Positions 43,806 to 51,780 of a stretch of 64,000 nt of DNA are shown in pieces. The notes under the pieces are model-generated. The model was given only the letters and a program-made list of their open reading frames with translations, was not told the origin of the DNA and did not search any database. The translations under genes were made by a program, and so were the position numbers. Positions within the stretch are counted from its first letter, which is position 1. Every line of letters begins with the position of its first letter. Source of the DNA: Clostridium sp. OS1-26 (lineage in GTDB: Bacteria > Bacillota > Clostridia > Clostridiales > Clostridiaceae); contig NZ_CP133264.1 in assembly GCF_030915445.1 (NCBI RefSeq), positions 4,373,208-4,437,207 on the forward strand. Reading direction: 5' to 3'.

Positions 43806-44450
43806 ATGGCAGATAACTATTCCATAGCATTAGGATCTCCTGATGAGAAAATAAATCCATTTCATCCTGCATGGAATAAATATGGAGGATATTTTAGTCT
43901 AAATGATTTTGCTTTAGATTTTACATTAGAAGCCATAGTAAATAATCAGAAGAGCAAAGTGGCACTATCTGATTATAAAGGAAAATGGGTAATACTTTTC
44001 TTTTATAGCTCAAATTTTTCTTTTGTGTGACCTACTGAATTAGCGGCAGTTGCTGAACAACATGACAAATTTATAAATTTAAATTCAGAGGTTTTGGCTA
44101 TAAGCACAGATAGCATCCTTTCTCATAAGATGTTTATTCAAACTTCACCTTCAGCAAGTAAGATAAACTATCCATTACTATCCGATAGAAATTTTGAGAT
44201 ATCCAAAAAATTTGGAGTTTTCGATGAAAATGGCGGTTATGCTTATAGGGCTACATTTATAATAGATACAGTGGGTGCAATAAAAAGCTATTTAGTATAT
44301 CCGGATTCAGTAGGAAGAAATATTGACGAATTGCTAAGGCTTTTAGAAGGTCTTCAGTATAATCAAAAGACTAACTTAGGAGTACAGAGTGGATGGAAGC
44401 CTGGAGATGTAGGAATAGAAGTTGGATGGGAACATATTGGCAAGTATTAG
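43806..44450 (+). CDS. Selenocysteine-containing peroxiredoxin
   Basis: A 214-codon frame with one in-frame TGA (44028-44030) exactly at the peroxidatic position: SNFSFV-TGA-PTELAAVAEQ, where AhpC/Prx proteins have FVCPTE. Before and after it the thioredoxin fold is intact (LSDYKGKWVILFFYSS, AISTDSILSHKMFIQTSP, GYAYRATFIIDTVG). The C-terminal site of the resolving Cys in 2-Cys enzymes reads GVQSGWKPGD, so it is absent, and the product has no Cys at all. It should reduce peroxides through selenocysteine with an external reductant. SD aggagtg precedes ATG. An annotation that stops at TGA would split it into 43806-44030 and 44094-44450. Confidence 0.88.
44028..44056 (+). promoter_or_regulatory. 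UGA selenocysteine codon with bacterial SECIS-like hairpin
   Basis: Nine bases after the TGA, ttagc (44040-44044) can pair with gctga (44052-44056, one G-U) around the loop ggcagtt, which has the GU expected in bacterial SECIS loops. The distance from UGA to loop fits SelB-dependent recoding. Confidence 0.65.
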
Positions 44451-44677
44451 TGATATTCATCGTTAAGTCAAAGACTTAGGATGCATATCCATAAAACATT
44501 AATAGTAAAATATTACCTGGGTAATGTTGTAATTAATTAATTAAATAGATTAAAAATTTTTAAGAAATTGCTGTAAAAACGTGATTAATTTACTTTATTA
44601 ATTTTTTTAATTAAGTTACAATAGAAGTGGATTTAAGTAAGGTTTTGAAATCTAACAGAAAGAAAGGTGTTTATACT
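44451..44677. other. Intergenic, no gene seen
   Basis: 227 bases of AT-rich sequence between the peroxiredoxin and the Cys-rich small gene. A very AT-rich ttaatttttttaatta block lies near 44600. No terminator or promoter could be assigned with confidence. Confidence 0.3.
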
Positions 44678-44881
44678 ATGAAGTCTAATAAATTATTTCT
44701 AGATAATGAAAAAAACGAAGAGCAAGAGAAGCAAAGTTGGATTTCAAGAATAGCAAATGGCAAAAAAGCTACTAAAAAAACTAGCTACGGGCACTGTAAT
44801 GCCTATTCTTCTGTAGTTTGCTTAAAATGTGATAAGTGCTGGGGATATAACAATAAGAGTTATCAGCAGTCAAATGAATAA
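44678..44881 (+). CDS. Small Cys-rich protein
   Basis: A 67-residue protein starting at ATG 44678 (SD aaaggtg). The N-terminal half is highly charged (FLDNEKNEEQEKQSWISRIA). The C-terminal half holds four Cys in YGHCNAYSSVVCLKCDKCWG, then a Tyr/Asn/Gln-rich end. The CxxCxxC arrangement could bind metal, or be modified in a peptide natural product, but no modifying enzyme lies next to it. Function unknown. A terminator follows. Confidence 0.6.
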   Translation: MKSNKLFLDNEKNEEQEKQSWISRIANGKKATKKTSYGHCNAYSSVVCLKCDKCWGYNNKSYQQSNE

Positions 44882-44910
44882 TAATTTTTCTTTGGTAATA
44901 CAGAGAGATA

Positions 44911-44947
44911 AGAAGCAAGAGGATAAATATAACCTCTTGCTTTTTTA
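44911..44947 (+). terminator. Terminator after the Cys-rich small gene
   Basis: aagcaagagg (44913-44922) pairs perfectly with cctcttgctt (44933-44942), then a T tract. Confidence 0.9.
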
Positions 44948-45049
44948 TCTTATTTTCAAATTTTTAAAATACTGCACTCATAATATACATATACAACAAA
45001 CTTTTAAAATATATATATCATAAAGAAATTGTAATTAAGGAGATGCAGT

Positions 45050-46360
45050 ATGAAAAAAATTTTAAGTGTACTTATACCCTGTGCTATTGTTTTCTTAGCA
45101 GTTCTTTTGCTTAAAAAATATTATTATAATCAGCCAATAACCCAAAACATAATTGTTAAGAATGAAAACTTAAATTACAAAACGAGATATAAGGGATTAA
45201 AAGATGCCGTAGATTTTGCTATTGATCAAAATGGAAATTATTACATAGCTTATAGGGACAAGATTCAACTTATTAAAAATAGTGGACAAAGCTACGATGT
45301 TTTAAAAAAAACTGACTTTAATATATCTAGCATAGAGTATTTTGGAAATAAGCTATATTTTTCATCAGATACAAAACTATATTGTTATGATTTATTAAGC
45401 AAAAACTTGACAGAAGCAATAAAAGATCTTCCAAACTACGGAGATTATAGGAATAGTTTGATAAAAATTAAGGGAGATTATATGTATATAACAATTGGTG
45501 CTGTAACTAATTCAGGTGTAGTAGGAGAGGACAACAAATGGATAAAAGATGCCCCTTATATTCATGATATAACTCCTAAGGATATAACATTAAAAGGGTT
45601 AGATTTTGGCAAAGATAAAACAGGTGCATTTCAAAGTTACAGAACAAAAAGTATAAAGGGACAGATAATACCTGAGCACTTTCCAGGAAATGCATCCGTT
45701 ATAATATATAATTTAAAAACTGGTAATAGTGAGACTTTTGCTTGGGGAATAAGAAATATAACAGGAATGGATTTCACAAATGAAGGAAAATTAATAGCAG
45801 CAGTAGGAGGAATAGAAAATAGAGGCTCTAGGCCAATTAAAGGCGATTGCGACTATTTGTATGAAATAAAAAAGGGTGTGTGGTATGGATGGCCGGACTA
45901 CAGTGGAGGGGATCCTGTAACTTCGCCCAGATTTAAAGGAGGGGTAAATGGTCTCCAATTTATTCTTGAAAATCATCCGACAACAAATCCGCCAGCACCT
46001 ATATATCAACATAAAAATTTAAGTTCTATGAACTCTGTTGCTATAGATTGTGCTGGTGTACTAGGAGAAAAAAATTGTATATATTTTTACGATAAGTTAA
46101 ATAATGAATTATATGGATTTAATGGAACAGGATCTATAAAAGAAGAAGCGAAATTTAATGAAAGTACTAAAATTTCAAGCTTAAAATTTTCAGGAAAGAG
46201 CTTATTAGTTCTTGACGGAAGTTCTGGTTATTTATATAGTATAGAAAAAGGGATAGTTAACAAGGGTTTGAATATAAGTAATGAGTTTTATGCATATCTT
46301 TTATGCATAACTGTAGTTGGAATAGTAGCTGCTTTAAAATTAATGAAAAGTTCGAACTAA
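45050..46360 (+). CDS. Sorbosone/glucose dehydrogenase-like beta-propeller, membrane-anchored
   Basis: A 436-residue protein with an N-terminal membrane anchor (residues 4-23) and a C-terminal span (AYLLCITVVGIVAALKLM). Between them is a six-bladed propeller of the glucose/sorbosone dehydrogenase family (DAVDFAIDQNGNYYIAYRDK, FAWGIRNITGMDFTNEGKL, GDCDYLYEIKKGVWYGWPDY, NHPTTNPPAPIYQHK). Related enzymes use PQQ, which clostridia do not normally make, so the role may be non-catalytic or use another cofactor. SD aaggaga precedes ATG. It is followed after 42 bases by 46403. Confidence 0.8.
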   Translation: MKKILSVLIPCAIVFLAVLLLKKYYYNQPITQNIIVKNENLNYKTRYKGLKDAVDFAIDQNGNYYIAYRDKIQLIKNSGQSYDVLKKTDFNISSIEYFGNKLYFSSDTKLYCYDLLSKNLTEAIKDLPNYGDYRNSLIKIKGDYMYITIGAVTNSGVVGEDNKWIKDAPYIHDITPKDITLKGLDFGKDKTGAFQSYRTKSIKGQIIPEHFPGNASVIIYNLKTGNSETFAWGIRNITGMDFTNEGKLIAAVGGIENRGSRPIKGDCDYLYEIKKGVWYGWPDYSGGDPVTSPRFKGGVNGLQFILENHPTTNPPAPIYQHKNLSSMNSVAIDCAGVLGEKNCIYFYDKLNNELYGFNGTGSIKEEAKFNESTKISSLKFSGKSLLVLDGSSGYLYSIEKGIVNKGLNISNEFYAYLLCITVVGIVAALKLMKSSN

Positions 46361-46402
46361 GGAAAATTATAAAGTAAAATTTACGAGGAGATAGATGTAA
46401 AA

Positions 46403-47119
46403 ATGAGGAGAAAATTAGAACATACCTATGGAAAAACATTAAGAGGACTATTTTTCGCAGTAAATCCTCTTAAAAAGAAAATATTGAAAACTCATTGTAC
46501 TGTTCATAAATTCATAATAATGCAGGCTGTTGAAATACTTAAAAATGATGGGTATGAAAAGCAGTATGATTTCTTTAAGCAGCATATAAATGCTTTAAAT
46601 ACTGGTGTAGCTTGGGCTGATCAGGATTTTAAAAGCTCCAATCATTTTTATCATGTAAGCAAAGGAAAAGGTTTATATGGTTTTTCAGATGCTTTAACAG
46701 AATGTAGAAACTATTATAATAAATCTATGGCTTATATGAATACAGGAGATGTTAATAGAGCTTTATTTTATTTTGGAGCCTCCTGTCATCTGGTTCAGGA
46801 TGCCACAGTGCCACAACATGTAAATAATAAACTCTTAAAAAGTCATAGAAAGTTTGAATTATGGATTATAAGTAGACTTCTTACTGATTATTCTTTTATA
46901 GCTAAAGAAGGAGCTGTAATTTATGATACTATAGAAGAATTCATAAAAAATAATGCTATCATGGCAAACAGCACCTATATGAAAAATATATCTATTGAAT
47001 CTCGTGATGAAAAGTACGGTAAAATAGCAACAATGATATTAAAAGAAGCTCAGCGCACTACTGCTGGTTTCATGGTTAGATATTATAATGAATTAAAAAA
47101 TAATGAAATTCTTCCTTAA
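46403..47119 (+). CDS. Zinc-dependent phospholipase C-like protein without signal peptide
   Basis: A 238-residue protein of the PLC/alpha-toxin N-domain family. Metal-ligand blocks are KTHCTVHKFIIMQAVEIL, GVAWADQDFKSSNHFYH, ASCHLVQDATVPQHVN and HRKFE. Secreted clostridial PLCs have a signal peptide and a mature N-terminal Trp ligand; here the start (RRKLEHTYGKTLRGLFFAVN) has no cleavable signal and no C2-like C-terminal domain. It may act in the cytoplasm or be a derived non-secreted form. SD gaggag precedes ATG. Confidence 0.8.
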   Translation: MRRKLEHTYGKTLRGLFFAVNPLKKKILKTHCTVHKFIIMQAVEILKNDGYEKQYDFFKQHINALNTGVAWADQDFKSSNHFYHVSKGKGLYGFSDALTECRNYYNKSMAYMNTGDVNRALFYFGASCHLVQDATVPQHVNNKLLKSHRKFELWIISRLLTDYSFIAKEGAVIYDTIEEFIKNNAIMANSTYMKNISIESRDEKYGKIATMILKEAQRTTAGFMVRYYNELKNNEILP

Positions 47120-47140
47120 AATGGAGGAATTTCTTTTTTT
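47105..47140 (+). terminator. Terminator overlapping the end of the PLC-like gene
   Basis: gaaattcttcc (47105-47115) pairs with ggaggaatttc (47123-47133), followed by a T7 tract. Confidence 0.85.
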
Positions 47141-47214
47141 ATGAAGAAAATATATATTTATATATTCATGCTATTTTAAACAAAAGTATTAATAATAGAG
47201 GTAGGTGATACGTA

Positions 47215-47796
47215 TTGAAAAAAGACATATTCATAAATATGGAGAGAGAGACATTTAGAGGGAATATATTAGATATTGGCCTAGAAAACCATGGTATATT
47301 TTATAATATATATAAGCAATATAATGATGATGTAAATGTAGAGTATCTTAGTGGAAAAGAAGGGAAGGAGAAGATAAGTGAAGATTTTTATGACAACTGT
47401 ATACTATTCTTTTCTTTCAGCAGTATATGGTTTAAGAAAAGAAAGAAAAACTTTATATCTGATATACACAGATATTTAAATAAAGATGGGATGTTATATA
47501 TATGGGATATTGATAAAGGCTATGGAAAACTGTTTAATGGGCGTTTAAAGGTTGTTATACCCGAAAGTAGAATGAGACAAATAAATGTGAAAGAGTTAAA
47601 TATATTTAAAAATATTTCAAAGAAGAATACAATTAAGTTACTAGAAGGCTACTTTGATATACTAGATTCTAAATCTTCCGATGGCATATATTATATAAAG
47701 GCAAAGAAAAAAGTCCAATTAAAAAAGAAGGATAGTGACAAAACTACCGAAGAAGGTATTGATGTGAAAAATGAGAGTAGTGTTAACAGTGCTTAA
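47215..47796 (+). CDS. Class I SAM-dependent methyltransferase-like protein
   Basis: A 193-residue protein. A short motif I (GNILDIGLENHGIFYN) and the following acidic and Leu-rich strands (NKDGMLYIWDIDKGYGKLF) suggest a Rossmann methyltransferase, but motif I is weak and the substrate cannot be guessed. The C-terminus is Lys-rich and looks disordered (KKKVQLKKKDSDKTTEEG). TTG start with SD gaggtaggtg. Confidence 0.6.
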   Translation: MKKDIFINMERETFRGNILDIGLENHGIFYNIYKQYNDDVNVEYLSGKEGKEKISEDFYDNCILFFSFSSIWFKKRKKNFISDIHRYLNKDGMLYIWDIDKGYGKLFNGRLKVVIPESRMRQINVKELNIFKNISKKNTIKLLEGYFDILDSKSSDGIYYIKAKKKVQLKKKDSDKTTEEGIDVKNESSVNSA

Positions 47797-47967
47797 TTCT
47801 CAAGAGATACTTCAAGAAAATAATCATTGCATCTTTGACTTGTTATTTTCTTTCAGATGCCTAAAATAATTGATTTAAAGGCTTTCAATAATGTATACTA
47901 TATAAAGTGCTTAAGGAACAATAATATTTCTAGAAAGCAAGGAAGGAAATCGAAAGGAAGTGCAGGA

Positions 47968-49677
47968 ATGAAAGTAGTATTAACAGCGCTTGATTCAAAA
48001 TTTATCCATAGTAATTTAGCGGTAAGGTATTTGAAAGCCTATACAAAAGATTTAAATTATGAGTGTGTTATAAAAGAATTTACTGTGAATGATAGGTTAG
48101 AAAAATTATTAGAAGAAATTATATCAGAACATCCCGATGTATTGGCTTTTTCTTGTTATATATGGAATATAGAAATGGTTAAGGCACTGGCAAGATTAGT
48201 GAAGCTTGTAAATCCTAAAATAGAAATACTCTATGGAGGACCTGAGGTTTCTTATGATAGTGAAAGCTTTTTAAGTGAAAATCCTGGTGAATATGTAATA
48301 TGTGGAGAAGGTGAAGAAACATATTATGAATTCATAAACTGGCTGCTTTGGAAAAAGGAAAACAAAATATCTGAAGAGAAAGCAAATGATAAACTGAAAA
48401 CCATAAAAGGATTAAGTTTTAAAATAGGTGAAAAGGTGCAATTTAATGGCGAAAGATCTCTAATGGATATAAGCAGAATAGTTTTCCCATATACATTAGA
48501 GGATAATCTTGAAAATAGAATAGTATATTTTGAATCTTCTCGTGGGTGTCCATTTAAGTGTAAATACTGCTTATCTTCAACAATACATAATGTTAGATTT
48601 TTGAATGTAGATAGAGTAAAGAAAGAGTTAAAATTCTTAGTAGATAAGGGAGCTAAGCTTATTAAATTTGTTGATAGAACTTTTAATTGCAATGCTAAAT
48701 TTGCCACTGAAATATGGGAGTTTTTAATAAGCTTAGACACAGAGGCGACTTTTCATTTCGAAATTTCAGCAGATATACTAACGAGCGAGCAAATAAAGCT
48801 TTTAGCGACAGCACCAAAGGGAAGAATTCAGTTTGAGGTAGGAGTTCAGACTACAAATAATGAAGTTCTTAGAAATATAAATAGGTATGTAAATTTTGAG
48901 GATATAAAAGAAAAGGTTGATGAATTAGAAAAAATCAGAAATATAAAGCAACATCTTGATTTAATTGCAGGGCTTCCTGGAGAGGATTTTTATTCTTTTA
49001 AAAAGTCCTTTAATGATGTTTATTCTATTAATCCTGAAGAAATTCAGCTTGGATTTTTAAAGCTTCTAAAAGGATCAGACATGAGAGCTGAGGCTAAAAA
49101 ATGGGGAATGGTATATTCACCTTACCCGCCTTATGAAATTTTAAGCACAAAAGATATAAGCTATGAAGAGCTGCTTATTTTAAAAAAAGTTGAAGAAGTA
49201 GTAGATAAATATTATAATTCTAGAAAATTCGATAATATATTAAAATACTTTATGCCTAAGTTTGCAAATGCTTTTGATTTTTATCAATCATTAGGGGAGT
49301 TCCTTCATAGTAAAGGATATTTAAATAGGAATATATCATCTGCAGATTATTATAAGGTATTCGTTGAATTCAATGAGGAAAAGTTCAATGAGAGCACTGA
49401 AAATCTAAAGGAAATAATAAAATATGACTATCTTAAATTTAATAAAAAGAAATGGATACCTGAATTTCTAAATAGAGAAAGAATTAAGGAAGAAGAGCGA
49501 AAAATTAAGGAATTAATCAAAAATGGAGAAATTAAAGCATCAGATAGTTATCATGCTGAAAAGTTTTTTATTGATGTAGAGTTGTTTATAAAAACTGGTG
49601 AACTAAGAGAAATTGAATGTTATGTGATATTTGATCCGAAAAATAATAATGAATTTAAGCAGATAACTAAGATATAG
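47968..49677 (+). CDS. B12-binding domain radical SAM protein (DUF4080)
   Basis: A 569-residue enzyme. An N-terminal cobalamin-binding domain (HSNLAVRYLKAYTKDLNYEC, EILYGGPEVSYDSESFL) is followed at about residues 190-420 by a radical SAM domain with cluster motif RGCPFKCKYCLSS and FVDRTFNCNAKFATEIWEF, then a helical DUF4080 C-terminus. The substrate is unknown. The start at 47968 begins the conserved KVVLTALDSKF strand and has SD aaggaag; the upstream 37 codons look non-conserved. Confidence 0.9.
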   Translation: MKVVLTALDSKFIHSNLAVRYLKAYTKDLNYECVIKEFTVNDRLEKLLEEIISEHPDVLAFSCYIWNIEMVKALARLVKLVNPKIEILYGGPEVSYDSESFLSENPGEYVICGEGEETYYEFINWLLWKKENKISEEKANDKLKTIKGLSFKIGEKVQFNGERSLMDISRIVFPYTLEDNLENRIVYFESSRGCPFKCKYCLSSTIHNVRFLNVDRVKKELKFLVDKGAKLIKFVDRTFNCNAKFATEIWEFLISLDTEATFHFEISADILTSEQIKLLATAPKGRIQFEVGVQTTNNEVLRNINRYVNFEDIKEKVDELEKIRNIKQHLDLIAGLPGEDFYSFKKSFNDVYSINPEEIQLGFLKLLKGSDMRAEAKKWGMVYSPYPPYEILSTKDISYEELLILKKVEEVVDKYYNSRKFDNILKYFMPKFANAFDFYQSLGEFLHSKGYLNRNISSADYYKVFVEFNEEKFNESTENLKEIIKYDYLKFNKKKWIPEFLNRERIKEEERKIKELIKNGEIKASDSYHAEKFFIDVELFIKTGELREIECYVIFDPKNNNEFKQITKI

Positions 49678-49722
49678 TCTTCTAATCTTGTATTTTTTCT
49701 ATTCAATAATGAGGAGGCTGAA

Positions 49723-50424
49723 ATGAAAAATATTTTTAAAGGAACTAAGGGAAAAATCATCTCTATTTTAATTATTATATGTTTATACTTTTTCATACCA
49801 TTTATTAGAACTAATGTAAACCAGGCAATTTCTGTATTAAAAACTGTTGATGTTAACGCAGCTAGGGAATACATCCTTAGTTTTGGTATATGGGCTCCAG
49901 TGGTTTCCTTTTTATTAATGATACTACAATCAGTAGTTGCACCACTTCCAGCATTTATTATAACTTTTGCCAATGCAGGGCTTTTTGGATGGGTTAAGGG
50001 AGCAATATTATCATGGTCAAGCGCTATGGCTGGAGCCGCATTATGCTATTATATTGCAAGACTTTTAGGGAGAGATGTAGTGGAAAAACTTACAAGTAGA
50101 ACGGCTTTAGAAAAGATTGATGAGTTTTTTGAAAGATACGGTAAATATGCAGTTTTAATTGCTAGGTTATTACCATTTATATCCTTTGATATAGTTAGCT
50201 ATGCTGCAGGTTTGACATCTATGAGCTTTTGGTCATTTTTTATAGCTACTGGTGTTGGACAATTGCCAGCTACCATTGTTTATTCTTATATAGGCGGTAT
50301 GTTGACAGGTACAGTAAAAACTTTTGTAATTGGTCTTTTAATGTTATTCGCTCTTAGTACCCTAATTGTTTTAATTAAAAAAATGTGGAATGATAAGAAA
50401 AAGAGTAATAAGATTAATATTTAA
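49723..50424 (+). CDS. TVP38/TMEM64 (DedA-like) family membrane protein
   Basis: A 233-residue protein with about six hydrophobic stretches and the VTT-domain signature (PLPAFIITFANAGLFGWVKG, GAALCYYIARLLGRDV, RYGKYAVLIARLLPFISFDI, GQLPATIVYSYIGGM). Members act as lipid scramblases or in membrane homeostasis. SD tgaggagg precedes ATG. Terminator follows. Confidence 0.9.
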   Translation: MKNIFKGTKGKIISILIIICLYFFIPFIRTNVNQAISVLKTVDVNAAREYILSFGIWAPVVSFLLMILQSVVAPLPAFIITFANAGLFGWVKGAILSWSSAMAGAALCYYIARLLGRDVVEKLTSRTALEKIDEFFERYGKYAVLIARLLPFISFDIVSYAAGLTSMSFWSFFIATGVGQLPATIVYSYIGGMLTGTVKTFVIGLLMLFALSTLIVLIKKMWNDKKKSNKINI

Positions 50425-50434
50425 TAAAAGCTTG

Positions 50435-50468
50435 AAAAATTCAGGAAAGTTATTTTCCTGGATTTTTT
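50435..50468 (+). terminator. Terminator after the TVP38-family gene
   Basis: aaattcaggaaa pairs with tttcctggattt (one G-T pair), 6-base region between the arms, T tract. Confidence 0.8.
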
Positions 50469-50597
50469 ATATCCTTAACAAACCTCTTTAATATTCTTAT
50501 TTCTATAAGAAAAGCATTTGTAATCTAACCTTGCTATGTTGTTGTGCTTGATGAATAAATAAAATGAATGTATAATTAATGGGTAAATATAGTTTAA

Positions 50598-50672
50598 AAG
50601 GAGGTAGTTTTAAAACCTGAGTTGCAAAATAATTTAGCTTTATAGACAATAAACAGGTTTTAAGAAATATTT
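50598..50672 (+). promoter_or_regulatory. def leader: SD separated from ATG by a stem-loop
   Basis: A strong SD aaggaggt (50598-50605) lies 67 bases before the ATG of def, and no SD lies in the normal place. Between them, ttttaaaacctg (50608-50619) pairs with caggttttaa (50654-50663). Folding the hairpin would bring the SD to about 11-13 bases from the ATG. Confidence 0.5.
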
Positions 50673-51146
50673 ATGGCAGTTAGAGAAATAATACAATTTG
50701 GAGATAAAACATTAACACGAGTAAGTAGAAGAATTGGAAAAATAGATGAAGAGGTATTAAGTCTTGCACAGGATTTAAAAGATACTTTATACAGTACCGA
50801 TGGTGTAGGACTAGCTGCTCCTCAGATAGGCGTATTAAAGAGAGCTATACTTATAGATCTTAGGGATGGAAGTGAGCCTATAATACTATTAAATCCTAAA
50901 ATAATTAAGAAGATAGGAAGAATAGAGGACATAGAGGGCTGTTTAAGTTATCCAGGATATGAGGGACCAGTAGTAAGACCTAGAAGAGTAATAGTTACAG
51001 GGGTAACGCTAAAGGGAGAAGAAGTAGAGTATACTGCTGATGGGTTCTTAGCAAGAGCCTTCTGTCATGAAATTGATCACTTAGATGGAATTATATATAC
51101 AGACAAATGTAAGAAAGTATACAAAATCGAAGAAGCAGAAGAATAA
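50673..51146 (+). CDS. def: Peptide deformylase
   Basis: A 157-residue metalloenzyme that removes the N-formyl group from nascent proteins. All three motifs are present: GVGLAAPQIG (residues 44-53), EGCLSYPG (metal-ligand Cys) and CHEIDHLDG (HExxH). ATG 50673 gives the typical N-terminus (AVREIIQFGDKTL). The usual SD is absent; see the leader hairpin upstream. Length and motifs fit type I/III bacterial enzymes. It is monocistronic and convergent with the selenoprotein gene. Confidence 0.93.
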   Translation: MAVREIIQFGDKTLTRVSRRIGKIDEEVLSLAQDLKDTLYSTDGVGLAAPQIGVLKRAILIDLRDGSEPIILLNPKIIKKIGRIEDIEGCLSYPGYEGPVVRPRRVIVTGVTLKGEEVEYTADGFLARAFCHEIDHLDGIIYTDKCKKVYKIEEAEE

Positions 51147-51148
51147 TT

Positions 51149-51203
51149 ATAGGGCTGCAAGGCCGAAAGTTAACTTTCGGCCAAGTAACCCTATATTTTT
51201 TTA
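51149..51203. terminator. Bidirectional terminator with a 22-bp perfect palindrome
   Basis: ggccgaaagtt/aactttcggcc (51161-51182) forms the core stem; atagggc and ccctat extend it, with a T tract to the right. It serves def and the convergent selenoprotein gene. Confidence 0.85.
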
Positions 51204-51211
51204 TTCTCATA

Positions 51212-51511
51212 CTAAAGGTATTTAACGGAAATACCTTTAGAACCGAGTACTGTTCCTACAAATGGAAGTTTTAGCTTTCTGTAAATTAATATATCTTCTT
51301 CTAATATAAGTCCTTTTTCTATGAATATATTTATACCTTCATACTCATAGCAATCGTAATTTTTAGTAGGTTCAAAACCTTTCAGAACCTCAATCCAGAG
51401 GCTTTTAATTGGCATTTCGCATCATCCACCAGATGCAGAAATAAGTTTAACTACAATACTTCCTTCCTTTTGCTTTGCATATTCAAGAGCTTTTTCCTCA
51501 ATTGTAATCAT
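51212..51511 (-). CDS. CC/Se-motif selenoprotein (HesB/IscA-like)
   Basis: A 99-residue frame from ATG 51511 (SD ggaggtg) to the stop at 51212, with one in-frame TGA (51424-51422, residue 30) in KLISASGG-TGA-CEMPIKS. The family carries Cys-Cys or Sec-Cys at this place, in a fold resembling HesB/IscA Fe-S carriers: MITIEEKALEYAKQKEGSIV, then NYDCYEYEGINIFIEKGLIL, and a C-terminal GTVLGSKGI. The function is not established. Annotation that stops at TGA would give only 51212-51415. Confidence 0.82.
51386..51424 (-). promoter_or_regulatory. UGA selenocysteine codon with SECIS-like hairpin
   Basis: On the minus-strand transcript, agcctc pairs with gaggtt (one G-U) around loop tggatt, 18 bases after the TGA. 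Its position and size fit a bacterial SECIS element, with lower certainty than for the peroxiredoxin. Confidence 0.5.
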
Positions 51512-51780
51512 AAAAACACCTCCATACCTATCTGGGGTATAACTGAATTCTAGTACATATACTATACTTTGTCAATATAAAAACTACATATAGATCTATA
51601 AATGTAAGTTATTTAAAAGATAGATGAATATATTTTAAATATGTGAGGTATGGTTATCATAATATAGGATAATCATGCCTTATTTATTTAAAATATAACT
51701 GCAGGTTATTTGGCAGAATTGACATATTTTTAGCTTAATTATACAATAAGGTTTTGATACAAGATTGGAGGGATTGTATT
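51512..51780 (+). promoter_or_regulatory. Divergent intergenic region with helD promoter
   Basis: TTGACA (51719-51724) and TACAAT (51742-51747), spacing 17, lie 33 bases before the helD start. Upstream at about 51644-51690 is an imperfect hairpin (ggtatggttat / ataatcatgcc). Confidence 0.6.

Noticed and set aside
44028-44030. TGA in the peroxiredoxin as a nonsense mutation
   Set aside because: It falls exactly on the catalytic Cys position, both flanks are intact with no other lesion, and a SECIS-like hairpin follows. Recoding explains it better than decay.
50581-50672. T-box or other known riboswitch before def
   Set aside because: No T-box consensus or specifier-loop pattern is present. 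Only a single simple stem-loop is supported.
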